From Streptomyces sp. RKAG290 (lineage in GTDB: Bacteria; Actinomycetota; Actinomycetes; Streptomycetales; Streptomycetaceae), in the NCBI RefSeq assembly GCF_023701695.1, contig NZ_JAJOZC010000001.1:5517894-5581893 (forward strand): a stretch of 64,000 nucleotides of DNA, given 5' to 3'. The notes below the pieces were generated by a model that was not told the origin of the DNA, did not search any database, and saw only the letters and a program-made list of their open reading frames with translations. A program made the translations under genes and the position numbers. Positions 8,495 to 16,974 of the stretch are shown here, one piece after another. Position 1 is the first letter of the stretch, and every line of letters begins with the position of its first letter.

Positions 8495-9165
8495 CCGCGG
8501 CGCAGCCGGCGCCGGTCCCGGTGGGACGAGACCGCGCAGAGCAGGAGGGCCGCCGCGATGGCCGCCAGATGCTCCTTGCCCGCCAGATTGTCCTTGACGG
8601 CCACCTCGGCCACCATCGCCACGATCACCAGCGCCCCGGTGAACCAGGCCCGGTGGACATGGCACAGGTAGACCGCCAGGGCGACCACCGCGGCCGAGGG
8701 GCCGGTGTCGACGACCTGGGCGTCGGAGGCGGGCAGCCCGAGGAACCCGTCGGGGCCGATCGCGACACCGATCCGCGCGTAGAGCGTCCCGGCCAGCGTC
8801 GCGACGTAGGCGATCATCAGCGTCCGCCACCGCCCCAGGCAGATCTCGGCGATCCCGAACACCAGCAGCAGCTGCGCCAGCGCGCCCCACACCGGCAGGT
8901 CCAGCGCGGGGACGAACAGCGACAGCGGGGTACGCAGCAGGGCCACCCACAGCGGGTCCTCGGCCCGCACCGAGCCGAGCGTCTGCACCGCCCCGAACCC
9001 CCAGGACCGGTTCTGCACCACCTGGAGCAGCGCCGTCAGGAGGACCGCGGCCAGGGTCATCGGGACGGCCCGCAGCCGGTCGGCGGCCAGTGCCGTGCGG
9101 ACGGCCGTCCACAGCGGACCCCACTCCCGGCGGGCTGCCCGGCCCAGCGCCCGGACCCGTCTCAT
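8431..9165 (-). CDS. Rhomboid-like membrane protein
   Basis: A 244-residue polytopic membrane protein resembling the actinobacterial rhomboid-like family. A serine in 'DTGPSAA' (S157) and a histidine in 'AGKEHLAA' (H199) lie in successive membrane helices, as the rhomboid catalytic dyad would, but the usual GxSG is GPSA. Its ATG overlaps the TGA of the upstream MprF-like gene (ATGA at 9162-9165), so translation is probably coupled and function linked. The extreme C-terminus overlaps the convergent gene. Protease activity is plausible but not established. Confidence 0.75.
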   Translation of the reverse strand: MRRVRALGRAARREWGPLWTAVRTALAADRLRAVPMTLAAVLLTALLQVVQNRSWGFGAVQTLGSVRAEDPLWVALLRTPLSLFVPALDLPVWGALAQLLLVFGIAEICLGRWRTLMIAYVATLAGTLYARIGVAIGPDGFLGLPASDAQVVDTGPSAAVVALAVYLCHVHRAWFTGALVIVAMVAEVAVKDNLAGKEHLAAIAAALLLCAVSSHRDRRRLRRGQGLGLGVGAGTRSGAPPIKS

Positions 9166-10957
9166 CCACGGGGCCCGAGGTGCGAGCGGTGCAGCCACTT
9201 GGGCAGACCGGGCGCCTCCAGGAATCCTTCGGCGCGCCCCGCGGCGATGCCGATGCGCAGCAGGTCCGAGCTCTTCTCGAAGAGCATGAAGCGCGGTTCC
9301 CAGATCGGCCGGTACTTGGCGTTGGCGCGGTAGAGCGATTCGATCTGCCACCAGCGCGAGAAGAAGCTGAGCAGCGACCGCCAGAGCCTGAGCACCGGCC
9401 CGGCACCGAGCCGCGACCCCCGTTCGAAGACCGAGCGGAACATCGCGAAGTTCAGCGAGACCTGGGTGACGCCGATCTCCTCGGCCCGTTGCAGGAGTTC
9501 GATGACCATGAACTCCATCAGGCCGTTCTCGGCGTCCCGGTCACGCCGCATCAGGTCCAGCGAGAGGCCGTTCGGGCCCCAGGGCACGAAGCTCAGAACG
9601 GCACGCAGCTCGCCGGGCCCCCCGTCCTCGCCGGGGCCGTGCCGGCGTCGCGGCATTCGAGCATCACGCACTGCCCGTCGGCCGGGTCGCCGAGCCGCCC
9701 CAGCGCCATCGAGAAGCCGCGCTCGGTCTCCCCGTCGCGCCAGTCGTCGGCCCGGCGCACCAGTTCGGCCATCTCGGCCTCGGGGATCTCCACGTGCCGG
9801 CGGACCGTCACGTCGTAACCGGCCCGCTTGACCCGGTTGTAGGCCTGGCGGACGGTCCGCATCGCCCGGCCCTCCAGGGTGAACTCGGCGGTCTCCACGA
9901 TCGCTTCGTCCCCCAGCTCCAGCGCGTCGAGCCCGTGCCGGGCGTAGACGTTGCCGCCCTCCTCGCTCACCCCCATCACCGCCGGCGTCCAGCCGTGCTC
10001 GCGGGCCTCGGCCAGCCACGGGCCGATCGCCCCGGGCCAGGCCTCCGGGTCGCCGATCGGGTCACCGGAGGCCAGCGAGACCCCGCCGACCACCCGGTAG
10101 GTGACGGCGGCCTTCCCGGTGGGCGACCAGATGACGCTCTTCTCGCGGCGCAGCGCGAAGTAGCCGAGTGAGTCCCGCTCGCCGTGCCTGTCGAGCAGGG
10201 CGCGCAGCGCCTCCTCGTCCTGCGGGCTGATCGGGTCGACCGCCCGGCGGGCGCGGAAGGCCGCGTACACGACGGCGATCAGCAGCAGCGTGGAGAGGAC
10301 GTTGATGGCGACGTTCACCCAGCCCGGCGTGGTGATGCCGGGGAACCGGGAGTCGTTCGCGGCCACCGAGACCAGGCGCAGCGCGCCGTAGCGCCAGCGG
10401 TCCAGGAACGTCGAACGGTAGTCGTCGTGCGCGGTGTTGGTGACCGTCACCAGGCCGGCGGCGATCAGCGAGGTGATCAGCAGCCCGGCGACCGCCACCA
10501 GCGCGGCCAGCTTGGGGTTGGACCGGTCGCCCTTCGCGTAGAACTCGCGCCGCCCGAGGGCGAGCGCGAGGACGAAGCAGGCGGTCAGGGCCAGCGAGAT
10601 CCAGTTCTGCGGGTAGCGGCGGACCTCCGGGAAGCCGATCACTGCCGCGAAGAGCAGCAGCGTGAGCCCGCTCAGCACCATGTTGACGATCCACGCGGCC
10701 CGCTTGCGCCGCCGCATGGTCACCGCCAGGAAGAGCGCGACCACCCCGGAGGAGAAGCCTGCGGTGAGCAGGTAGGGCGTGAAGTAGTTCTCGGTGTTGT
10801 GGCGTCGCAGGTCCTGGCCGAAGGCGACCCAGACGGCGCTCAGGAAATTGACGAACGACACGATGCGCAGGTACCAGATGGCGAAGGCTGCGCCGCGTCG
10901 TGACCGGACGGTGCTCTGTGGCTGGACGGCGCCACGCCCGGATTCCGTGCTGGCCAA
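9162..10957 (-). CDS. MprF/LysX-like DUF2156 membrane synthase, frame broken at 9617-9623
   Basis: Predicted aminoacyl-phosphatidylglycerol synthase-like protein. The N-terminal half (about residues 20-230) has several membrane helices. The C-terminal half is a DUF2156/phosphatidylglycerol lysyltransferase domain ('YRVVGGVSLASGDPIGDPEAW', then 'VPWGPNGLSLDLMRRD' and 'FRSVFERGSRLGAGP'). The first frame ends at 9593, while the conserved C-terminus continues in the -1 frame to 9162; the switch falls in a six-base G run. One added base restores a normal protein of about 598 residues. The TTG at 10957, preceded by GGGAGAGG, is preferred over the ATG at 10972. The 3' end overlaps the rhomboid-like gene. 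Either an assembly error or a true -1 frameshift explains the break. Confidence 0.8.
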
Positions 10958-11064
10958 TCGGACCTCTCCCATGAAAAGCGATCATATGGGGCATCGCGCT
11001 TCATCAGGGGCTGCTCCGCGGCCGGTTTCCGGCGACCGCGGTCCGATTCGTCAGCCGCTTCCCG

Positions 11065-12186
11065 TCAGGTTCCGACCGGGTCGCTTTCCGCGGCCCCTTC
11101 GTCGTCGGCCTTCTCGTCGTCGAGCCCGTCGTCGGGTTCGCCGGCGGGCTCGGCCCGCTCGGGCAGCTCCGCCGCCAGTGCGGCCGCGGCCTGAACGAAC
11201 GGAAGTGCGAGCAGCGCCCCGCTGCCTTCCCCGACGATGACGCCGTGGTCCAGCAGCGGGTTGAGTGCCATCCGGTCCAGCGCCTTCGCCTGCGCCGGTT
11301 CACCGCTCAGCTGACCCGCCAGCCACCAGTCCGGCGCCCGGAAGGCCGCCCGCTGACCGACCAGCGCACAGGCCGCGGAGACCACCCCGTCCAGAATCAC
11401 CGGCAGCCGGCGCACCGCGCACTGCAGCAGGAACCCGGTCATCGCCGCCAGGTCCGCACCGCCCACGGTGGCCAGCAGCTCCAACTGGTCGCCCAGGACC
11501 GGCCGGGCCCGGCGCAGCGAGTCCCGGACCGCCGCGCACTTGCGCATCCAGGCCAGGTCGTCGATGCCCGCACCGCCGCGCCCGGTGACCACGGAGGCGT
11601 CCGTGCCGCACAGGGCCGCGATCAGGGTGGCCGCGGCCGTCGTGCCGCCGACGCTCAGATCGCCGAGCACCACCAGGTCGGTGCCCGAGTCGGCCTCCTC
11701 GTCGGCGATCGCCATGCCGAGACGTACCGCCTGCTCGGCCTCCTCGGCCGTCAGCGCGTCCTCGATGTCGATCCGGCCGCTGCCCCGCCGCACCCGGGTC
11801 CGCACCACGGACTCCGGCAGCAGTCCGGGGTCGCAGTCCAGACCGGCGTCGACGATCCGCACCGGCACGGAGAACCGGCGGGCCAGCACGGCGAGCGGTG
11901 TCGCACCGTCCAGCGTGGCCCGTACCAGCTCGTGGGCGCTGCCGGCCGCACGGCCGGAGACGTCCAGCTCCGCCACCCCGTGGTCACCGGCGAACAGCAC
12001 CACGCGTGGCTGCCCGATCGGCCTGACCGGGACGGCCTGCTGGGCGGCCGAGAGCCACTCGCCCAGCTCGTCGAGGCGGCCGAGGGCGCCCGGGGGCACG
12101 ACGAAGCGCTCCCGGCGTTCCTCGGCATCGCGCCGTACACCCCCGTCGGGGCGTTCGATCAGGTCGGAGAAGTCGTCCAGATTCAC
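11065..12186 (-). CDS. cobT: Nicotinate-nucleotide-dimethylbenzimidazole phosphoribosyltransferase
   Basis: Cytosolic enzyme that makes alpha-ribazole phosphate from dimethylbenzimidazole and nicotinate mononucleotide, activating the lower ligand for CobS. The 373-residue protein carries 'PPGALGRLDELGEWL' near residue 33 and the C-terminal catalytic stretch 'VIVGEGSGALLALPF' with the family's catalytic glutamate. An acidic tail follows. The start is the GTG at 12186 with GAGGCAG upstream; the open frame extends farther but without protein-like sequence. It lies downstream of the methyltransferase and CobU-fusion genes on the same strand, probably in one loosely spaced unit. Confidence 0.93.
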   Translation of the reverse strand: MNLDDFSDLIERPDGGVRRDAEERRERFVVPPGALGRLDELGEWLSAAQQAVPVRPIGQPRVVLFAGDHGVAELDVSGRAAGSAHELVRATLDGATPLAVLARRFSVPVRIVDAGLDCDPGLLPESVVRTRVRRGSGRIDIEDALTAEEAEQAVRLGMAIADEEADSGTDLVVLGDLSVGGTTAAATLIAALCGTDASVVTGRGGAGIDDLAWMRKCAAVRDSLRRARPVLGDQLELLATVGGADLAAMTGFLLQCAVRRLPVILDGVVSAACALVGQRAAFRAPDWWLAGQLSGEPAQAKALDRMALNPLLDHGVIVGEGSGALLALPFVQAAAALAAELPERAEPAGEPDDGLDDEKADDEGAAESDPVGT

Positions 12187-12293
12187 GGGGATCTGCCTCG
12201 CGGGTCGATACGTGGTGTGGGCCCAGGAGCCCGGCGGCGGGCTCACTGCGGAACAGTACCTGTCGGCTTTTGCGCCCCCGGCCGGTGCGCCGC

Positions 12294-13120
12294 TCAGCCC
12301 CTGAACCGCAGTTGGGTCACCGCGGGCGTCAGCGTCCGCACGCCGGGGAGCAGGTTCTGGACGCGGATCAGCTCACCCATCGCACCCCGCCCCGCGGCAG
12401 GTGCAGCGCACGCACCTCGGCGACGCCCGGATGCGCGCTGCGCAGCTTGCGCCGCTCGCCCGGGTTCATCGCCCAGCGCATCGGCGGGATCGTCATGTCC
12501 CCGACCTTCGAGGTGCCCGCCCTCGTGCCCTTCGCGAGCGGACGGGACATCGAGTCCAGGACGAGCACCGAGCCCGGCAGCCGCTCGGCGCAGGCCGCGA
12601 TGACCTTCCGCACCTCGGCGGGGCGCAGGTACATCAGCAGCCCCTGCGCCGTGACGACCACACCCCGGCCCGCGGGGTCCTCGATCTCGTCCAGCCAGGT
12701 GAGGTCCGTCGCCGATCCGGCCAGCGTCCGCAGCCGGTCCGAGGGCGGCAGGAGCGTCCGGCGCAGCGTGGCCACCTCGGGCAGCTCCACGCTCAGCCAG
12801 TTCAGCCGGCCGTTGTCGACCCGCCAGAACCCGGTCTCCAGCCCGTCGCCGAGTGCGACGACGGTGGCCTCCGGGCGGTCGGCGAGGTACGACTGCACGG
12901 CCAGGTCGAAGCAGCGCGACCGCAGCCCCTGCGCCTGCGAACTGAACGGGCCGGGCAGTCCGAACCGCTCCTCGAACGGGTAGTCCAGATTCGCCAGCAG
13001 TTCGAGCGCCACCGGGTCGTCCAGCACCGGATAGGGCCGGCCGGCCTCGTACGCCCGGTGGTACAACGTCCACAACAGGGTCTCCGGCACCCCGTCCAGC
13101 ATCGGCCGTACACGCGCCAT
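12294..13120 (-). CDS. LCMT-like SAM-dependent methyltransferase, frame broken near 12385-12393
   Basis: Class I SAM methyltransferase resembling the leucine carboxyl methyltransferase (PPM1/LCMT) group. Residues 45-150 include 'LRSRCFDLAVQSYLADRP', 'VVALGDGLETGFWRV' and 'WLSVELPEV', typical of this group. The ATG at 13120 has GAGGAG upstream. The uninterrupted frame stops at 12368, but a convincing C-terminus ('GELIRVQNLLPG...LRF') continues in another frame to 12294; one extra G in the G-rich run at 12385-12393 joins them. It lies between the CobU fusion (41 bp) and cobT. The substrate is unknown; a link to cobalamin is only positional. Confidence 0.75.
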
Positions 13121-13161
13121 GTCCGCTCCTCGTCTCCTCGTTTCCGCTCCTCGCCGGCCGC

Positions 13162-14364
13162 TCAGCCGCGCAGCGTCAGCGCCTGCCCGGCCACCACCAG
13201 CAGCACCCGCTCGCACTCGTCGGCGACCGCGGCGTTCAGCCGGCCCAGCTCGTCCCTGAAGCGCCGCCCCGCAGCCGTCGCGGGCACCACACCGGAACCG
13301 GTCTCGTTGGTCACCGCGACGACGGTGCGGCGCGTCCCGCGGAAAGCGGCGACGAGTTCACCCGTGCGCTTCCGCAGCTTGCTCTCCCCACCGCCTGCCC
13401 ACGCTCCGTCGTCCCAGGCGTCCACCCGGTCCATCGCGTCCGTCAGCCAGAGCGACAGGCAGTCGATCAGCAGCGGGGGGCCGTCCGAGGCCAGCAGCTC
13501 CACGAGTTCGCAGGTCTCCTCGGTCCGCCAGGCCGCCGGTCTGCGCTCCCGGTGCAGCCCGATCCGGGCCGCCCACTCCGTGTCGCCGTCCCGGCCGCCG
13601 CCGGTCGCCACGTACACGACCTCGGGGTACGTCTCCAGCCGCCGCTCGGCCTCGACCGACTTCCCGGACCGCGCGCCGCCGGTGATCAGGGTGCGCCGGG
13701 GCACGTCCGGTACGGCGTGGTACCCGCCCACGGCGAGCGTCGTGCCGTCCGGCACGGCCCGCACCCCGGCCGCGGCGAGCCGGCGGTCCAGCTCGGGACC
13801 CGGCATGGCGTCATGGTCCAGATGGACGGCGATCACCTCGGTGGCCGGCCCGACGGCCGCGACGGCCCGCAGCCGGGCCACCGCGTCGGGACGTCCCACG
13901 ACGTCGGCGACCACCATGTCGTAGGGCTCGGCCACCCGGTCGGCGAGACCCGCCGGGGCGGCGCCCGGCGGCAGGTAGAGCAGCCGCTCGCCCTCCGGCG
14001 CCGTCACCTCGTACCCCGTGCCCGGCGAGTCCATCGGCACCGCCCGCACCCGGTGGCCGCTGATCAGCGTGAGCACCCGGCCGTCCGGGACCCGGCCCGC
14101 CGCAGGCAGGCCGGCGGGCAGTTCGACGGCGGGGCCGTCGTGCGGATGGGTGAGCAGCACCTGGCGTACGCCGGTGAGCGAATGTCCCGCGCGGGCTGCG
14201 GCGAACACCGCCCCGGGGGTCAGATCGAGCAGCAGCGCGTCGTCGATCAGCAGGGCGGTCGCGGCCCGGATGTGCACCCCGCGGGCGGTGGCGCAGGCGG
14301 CGCAGGGGCAGTCGGGCCGCGGCAGCCCGTCGGGGGCTCCGGTGCCGAGCAGAGTCAGTTCCAC
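13162..14364 (-). CDS. cobU: Metallo-beta-lactamase-fold / CobU fusion (adenosylcobinamide kinase-guanylyltransferase)
   Basis: The C-terminal half (about 222-400) is CobU, which phosphorylates adenosylcobinamide and transfers GMP to it before CobS acts. It shows the P-loop 'GGARSGKS' (229-236) and 'IDCLSLWLTDAM'. The N-terminal half (1-215) is a PhnP-like metallo-beta-lactamase fold with a cysteine cluster (C19, C21, C24) and 'THPHDG' (72-77), in which the last histidine of HxHxDH is Gly. The GTG at 14364 has GGAGG 8 bases upstream and is preferred over longer in-frame options. Similar fusions are common in Streptomyces. The MBL domain may hydrolyse a phosphoester intermediate or be degenerate. 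Confidence 0.92.
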   Translation of the reverse strand: MELTLLGTGAPDGLPRPDCPCAACATARGVHIRAATALLIDDALLLDLTPGAVFAAARAGHSLTGVRQVLLTHPHDGPAVELPAGLPAAGRVPDGRVLTLISGHRVRAVPMDSPGTGYEVTAPEGERLLYLPPGAAPAGLADRVAEPYDMVVADVVGRPDAVARLRAVAAVGPATEVIAVHLDHDAMPGPELDRRLAAAGVRAVPDGTTLAVGGYHAVPDVPRRTLITGGARSGKSVEAERRLETYPEVVYVATGGGRDGDTEWAARIGLHRERRPAAWRTEETCELVELLASDGPPLLIDCLSLWLTDAMDRVDAWDDGAWAGGGESKLRKRTGELVAAFRGTRRTVVAVTNETGSGVVPATAAGRRFRDELGRLNAAVADECERVLLVVAGQALTLRG

Positions 14365-14489
14365 GATCCGATCCTCCCGCGTACCCGCACCCGGTGCGCG
14401 ACGTGGGGGTGCGGGACGTGCGCGGACCCCTCCCGTGCTGGTCCCAAGCACTAGGCTGCTGACGGAGCAAAGTGACTCAGGAGGCGGAC

Positions 14490-14699
14490 ATGGCGTGGAC
14501 GTGGCGGTTCGAGAAGTCCGACGGTACGGAGACGGAGCCGGCCCTGCAGCCGGAGGAATTCACGACGCAGGGTGACGCGGAGTCCTGGATCGGTGAGTAC
14601 TGGAAGGAACTCCTCGACGGCGGGGCGGCCCAGGTGACGCTCTTCGACGACGCGACGAAGATCTACGGCCCGATGAGCCTCCAGGCCGAGCAGAGCTGA
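14490..14699 (+). CDS. Small conserved acidic protein
   Basis: A 69-residue soluble acidic protein starting 'MAWTWRFEKSDG' and rich in Trp and Glu/Asp. A strong AGGAGG site lies 6 bases before the ATG at 14490, better than the upstream in-frame GTG at 14472. It resembles small conserved streptomycete proteins of unknown function. It is divergent from the CobU-fusion gene and convergent with the HtrA-like gene. No domain or catalytic motif is visible. Confidence 0.8.
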   Translation: MAWTWRFEKSDGTETEPALQPEEFTTQGDAESWIGEYWKELLDGGAAQVTLFDDATKIYGPMSLQAEQS

Positions 14700-14803
14700 C
14701 CCACCGGCCGCCGGGCGGACCCCTGAGGGCCCGCCCGGCGACCGCGCGGGACTCCGTACGCGGCGGTGAGCTCTGAGCTCGCGGTTCTGGGCTGTTCGGG
14801 CGC

Positions 14804-15895
14804 TCAGATCTCTCCGAGCGTGACTTCCGCGGTCTTCTTCGCATCGCCGCGCTGATACGTCACGGTGACCTTCTCGCCCGGCTTGTCCGAGGCCAGCGCC
14901 TCCGACAGGGACGTGATCGTGGTGACCGGCGTGTCATCGATCTTCGTGATGACGTCGCCGACCCGCAGCCCCGCCTTCTCCGCGGCACCGCCCTTGGGCA
15001 CGCTGACCAGCGCGACACCGGCGGGCCGGTAGTTGTCGTCGACGACCGTGCGGCCGGTGACGTTCAAGGCGGCCCGGCCCGAGTCCGTGACCTTGCCGCT
15101 CTTGATGATCTGGTCGGCGACCGTCTTCACCATCGACGCGGGGATCGCGAATCCGATTCCCGGCGCCGCGCTGTCCCCCATCTGCGGGTCCGAGGCCGCC
15201 AGCGTCGGGATGCCGATGACCTCGCTGTCCAGGTTCACCAGCGCGCCGCCGCTGTTGCCCGGGTTGATCGCCGCCGAGGTCTGCACCATGTTCGCGATGG
15301 TCGCGCCCGTACCGCCGCCCGCGCTGCTCTCGCTGACGGTCCGGCCGAGCGCCGAGACGATGCCCTGGGTGACGCTGCTGGACAGCCCGAGCGGCGAACC
15401 CATCGCCAGGACGATCTGGCCCACCGCGACCTTCTCCGAGTTGCCGAATTTCGCCGGCCTCGTCCCCTCCGGGATGCTGTCGAGCTTGATGACGGCCAGG
15501 TCCTGGTCGGGATAGGCGGCGACCAGCGAGGCGCTCAGCACCTTCTCACCGGTCGCGGCGGTGACCTTGAAGGTCTTCTCCTCGCCGACGACGTGGGCGT
15601 TGGTGACGATGTGGCCCTTGGTGTCGTAGACGACGCCGGAGCCCAGGCTGTTCGACGCGTCGATCTGCACCACTGACGGAAGCACGTCCTTGATGACGGA
15701 CTGGTAGTCGTCCTGCAGATCGCCGGTGGTCTTCGAGACCGGGCCCTGCTGGGCCGATCCGGCCTTGGTCGCGTCGGTCTTCGAGGAGTTCGCGTGCGAG
15801 TCGGCGCAGCCGCCGGCCAGCGCGATCGCACAGACACCCGCGGTCAGGGGCAGCAGCAGCCGACGCGCACGACGGCGGGGGCTAAAGGAATCCAT
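14804..15895 (-). CDS. HtrA/DegP-like trypsin-fold serine protease lipoprotein with PDZ domain
   Basis: Extracytoplasmic quality-control protease anchored to the outer face of the membrane. The 363 residues show a signal peptide with lipobox 'LAGGC' (C30), a chymotrypsin-fold domain (about 60-250) with the full triad H101 ('TNAHVV'), D132 ('QDLAVIK') and S215 ('GNSGG'), and one C-terminal PDZ domain (about 265-350, 'GGAAEKAGLRVGDVI'). Length is normal for single-PDZ actinobacterial HtrA. It is transcribed alone, convergent with the small acidic gene. It is a plausible envelope-stress partner of the PspA system nearby. Confidence 0.93.
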   Translation of the reverse strand: MDSFSPRRRARRLLLPLTAGVCAIALAGGCADSHANSSKTDATKAGSAQQGPVSKTTGDLQDDYQSVIKDVLPSVVQIDASNSLGSGVVYDTKGHIVTNAHVVGEEKTFKVTAATGEKVLSASLVAAYPDQDLAVIKLDSIPEGTRPAKFGNSEKVAVGQIVLAMGSPLGLSSSVTQGIVSALGRTVSESSAGGGTGATIANMVQTSAAINPGNSGGALVNLDSEVIGIPTLAASDPQMGDSAAPGIGFAIPASMVKTVADQIIKSGKVTDSGRAALNVTGRTVVDDNYRPAGVALVSVPKGGAAEKAGLRVGDVITKIDDTPVTTITSLSEALASDKPGEKVTVTYQRGDAKKTAEVTLGEI

Positions 15896-16132
15896 GTCCG
15901 GATTATTACTTTTGGCGCCCGTGGCGGCCCGCTGAGCGCATCCGCCCGAGCACCAGCCCGCCCGGCTCGATCATCCCTGCCCAGCACCTTCGCGGCTGCC
16001 CGGCTTCTCGTGCCTGCCGGGCGACACTCTCAAGCCCGCCCGGCGATTGAGGGCAGTCCTCCAGCCCGTCCGGCGCTTCAGGACGAGGCGGCCCGGGGGC
16101 ATGCGAGCCCGGCCTTGTCCGAGCCGAAGACG
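15896..16132. other. Non-coding stretch with streptomycete repeat elements
   Basis: This 237-bp gap carries two clear copies of the short 'agcccgtccggcg.ttgagga' element common in Streptomyces intergenic DNA (16030-16053 and 16060-16085, 30 bp apart) and at least one degraded copy near 15952. It should also contain the promoter of the HtrA-like gene. No coding sequence seen. Confidence 0.6.
16030..16085. repeat. Two direct copies of the streptomycete intergenic repeat
   Basis: Copies at 16030-16053 and 16060-16085 share the core AGCCCGYCCGGCG followed by a TTGAGG-like end. The same element recurs at 59746-59776 and 60014-60044. Confidence 0.7.
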
Positions 16133-16891
16133 CTAGCCCCGCACTCCGCACAGATGCAGCAGCGCGGCCACCCGGCGATACGGATCCGTCCGCCCCGCCC
16201 GGTCCTCCGCCACCAGCACCCGCTCCAGCTCCGCCGCGGCCGGCAGCTCCACGTCGTTGCTCACGTTGTCCGTGAAGACCCGCACCCCGTACCAGGCGTG
16301 CAGCGGCGCAGCGATCCCGGCGAGCGTCGCGGTCAGGGCGTCGAGCCGGTCCGCGCGTACCGACCGGCCGAGCCGGTTGGTATAGCGCGCCGTGTCGAAC
16401 GCGGCCAGCGCCGCGTCCCAGTCCCCGGCGGCCCCGGGCCGCATGGCCAGCGCGTCCGCGTTCCTCACGAGCAGCGACAGCAGCCCGCCCGGCGCGAGCA
16501 TCCGGGCCAGGCCGGCCACCATGGCGTCGGGTTCCTGGACATACATCAGCACGCCGTGGCAGAGCACCACGTCGAAGCTGCCGGGCAGGAAGTGCACACC
16601 CGTGTCCTGGCCGTTGCCCTCGATGAACCGGACCCGCTCACGGATTCCGGCGGGCTCACCGCCGAGCGCCTCACGGGCGGTCCGCAGCATCTCGGCGTCG
16701 GACTCCAGCCCGGTGACCGTGTGACCGGCCCGGGCGAGCCGCAGAGCCTGAGTGCCCTGGCCCATGCCGACGTCCAGGATCCGCAGTCGCTGCCCCACCG
16801 GGAAGCGGCCGGCTATCTGCTCGTCGAGCTGCCTGGCGACCAGTTCCTGGCGAACGGTGTTGCGCAGTCCGCCGAGCCCCTTCAGCCACAC
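16133..16891 (-). CDS. Class I SAM-dependent methyltransferase
   Basis: Small-molecule-type methyltransferase of unknown substrate. Motif I 'ILDVGMGQGTQAL' (about residues 38-50) and the acidic end of beta-2 ('VTGLESD') bind SAM; 'FDVVLCHGVLMYV' is the post-motif region. The GTG at 16891 gives 252 residues. The frame stays open upstream to a CTG at 16978 that overlaps the TGA of the DUF3043 gene and has GGAGAG 5-6 bases before it; starting there gives 281 residues. The pair is therefore probably co-transcribed, perhaps translationally coupled through a rare CTG start. Family assignment is firm. Confidence 0.85.
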   Translation of the reverse strand: MWLKGLGGLRNTVRQELVARQLDEQIAGRFPVGQRLRILDVGMGQGTQALRLARAGHTVTGLESDAEMLRTAREALGGEPAGIRERVRFIEGNGQDTGVHFLPGSFDVVLCHGVLMYVQEPDAMVAGLARMLAPGGLLSLLVRNADALAMRPGAAGDWDAALAAFDTARYTNRLGRSVRADRLDALTATLAGIAAPLHAWYGVRVFTDNVSNDVELPAAAELERVLVAEDRAGRTDPYRRVAALLHLCGVRG

Positions 16892-16974
16892 CGACGAGGC
16901 CCCCGAGAATCCGGTGGCCGCATCACCAGGCGGGCCGGCGGTCGAACCGCCGGCCGAGCCGAAGAGATCCGTAC

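Noticed and set aside
12385..12393. Programmed -1 frameshift in the methyltransferase gene and in the three other broken genes
   Set aside because: None of these four runs forms an X-XXY-YYZ heptamer in the zero frame; homopolymer miscalling is simpler.
14365..14489. Cobalamin riboswitch upstream of the cobU fusion
   Set aside because: No B12-box-like sequence or characteristic fold is seen here or upstream of cobT and cobS.
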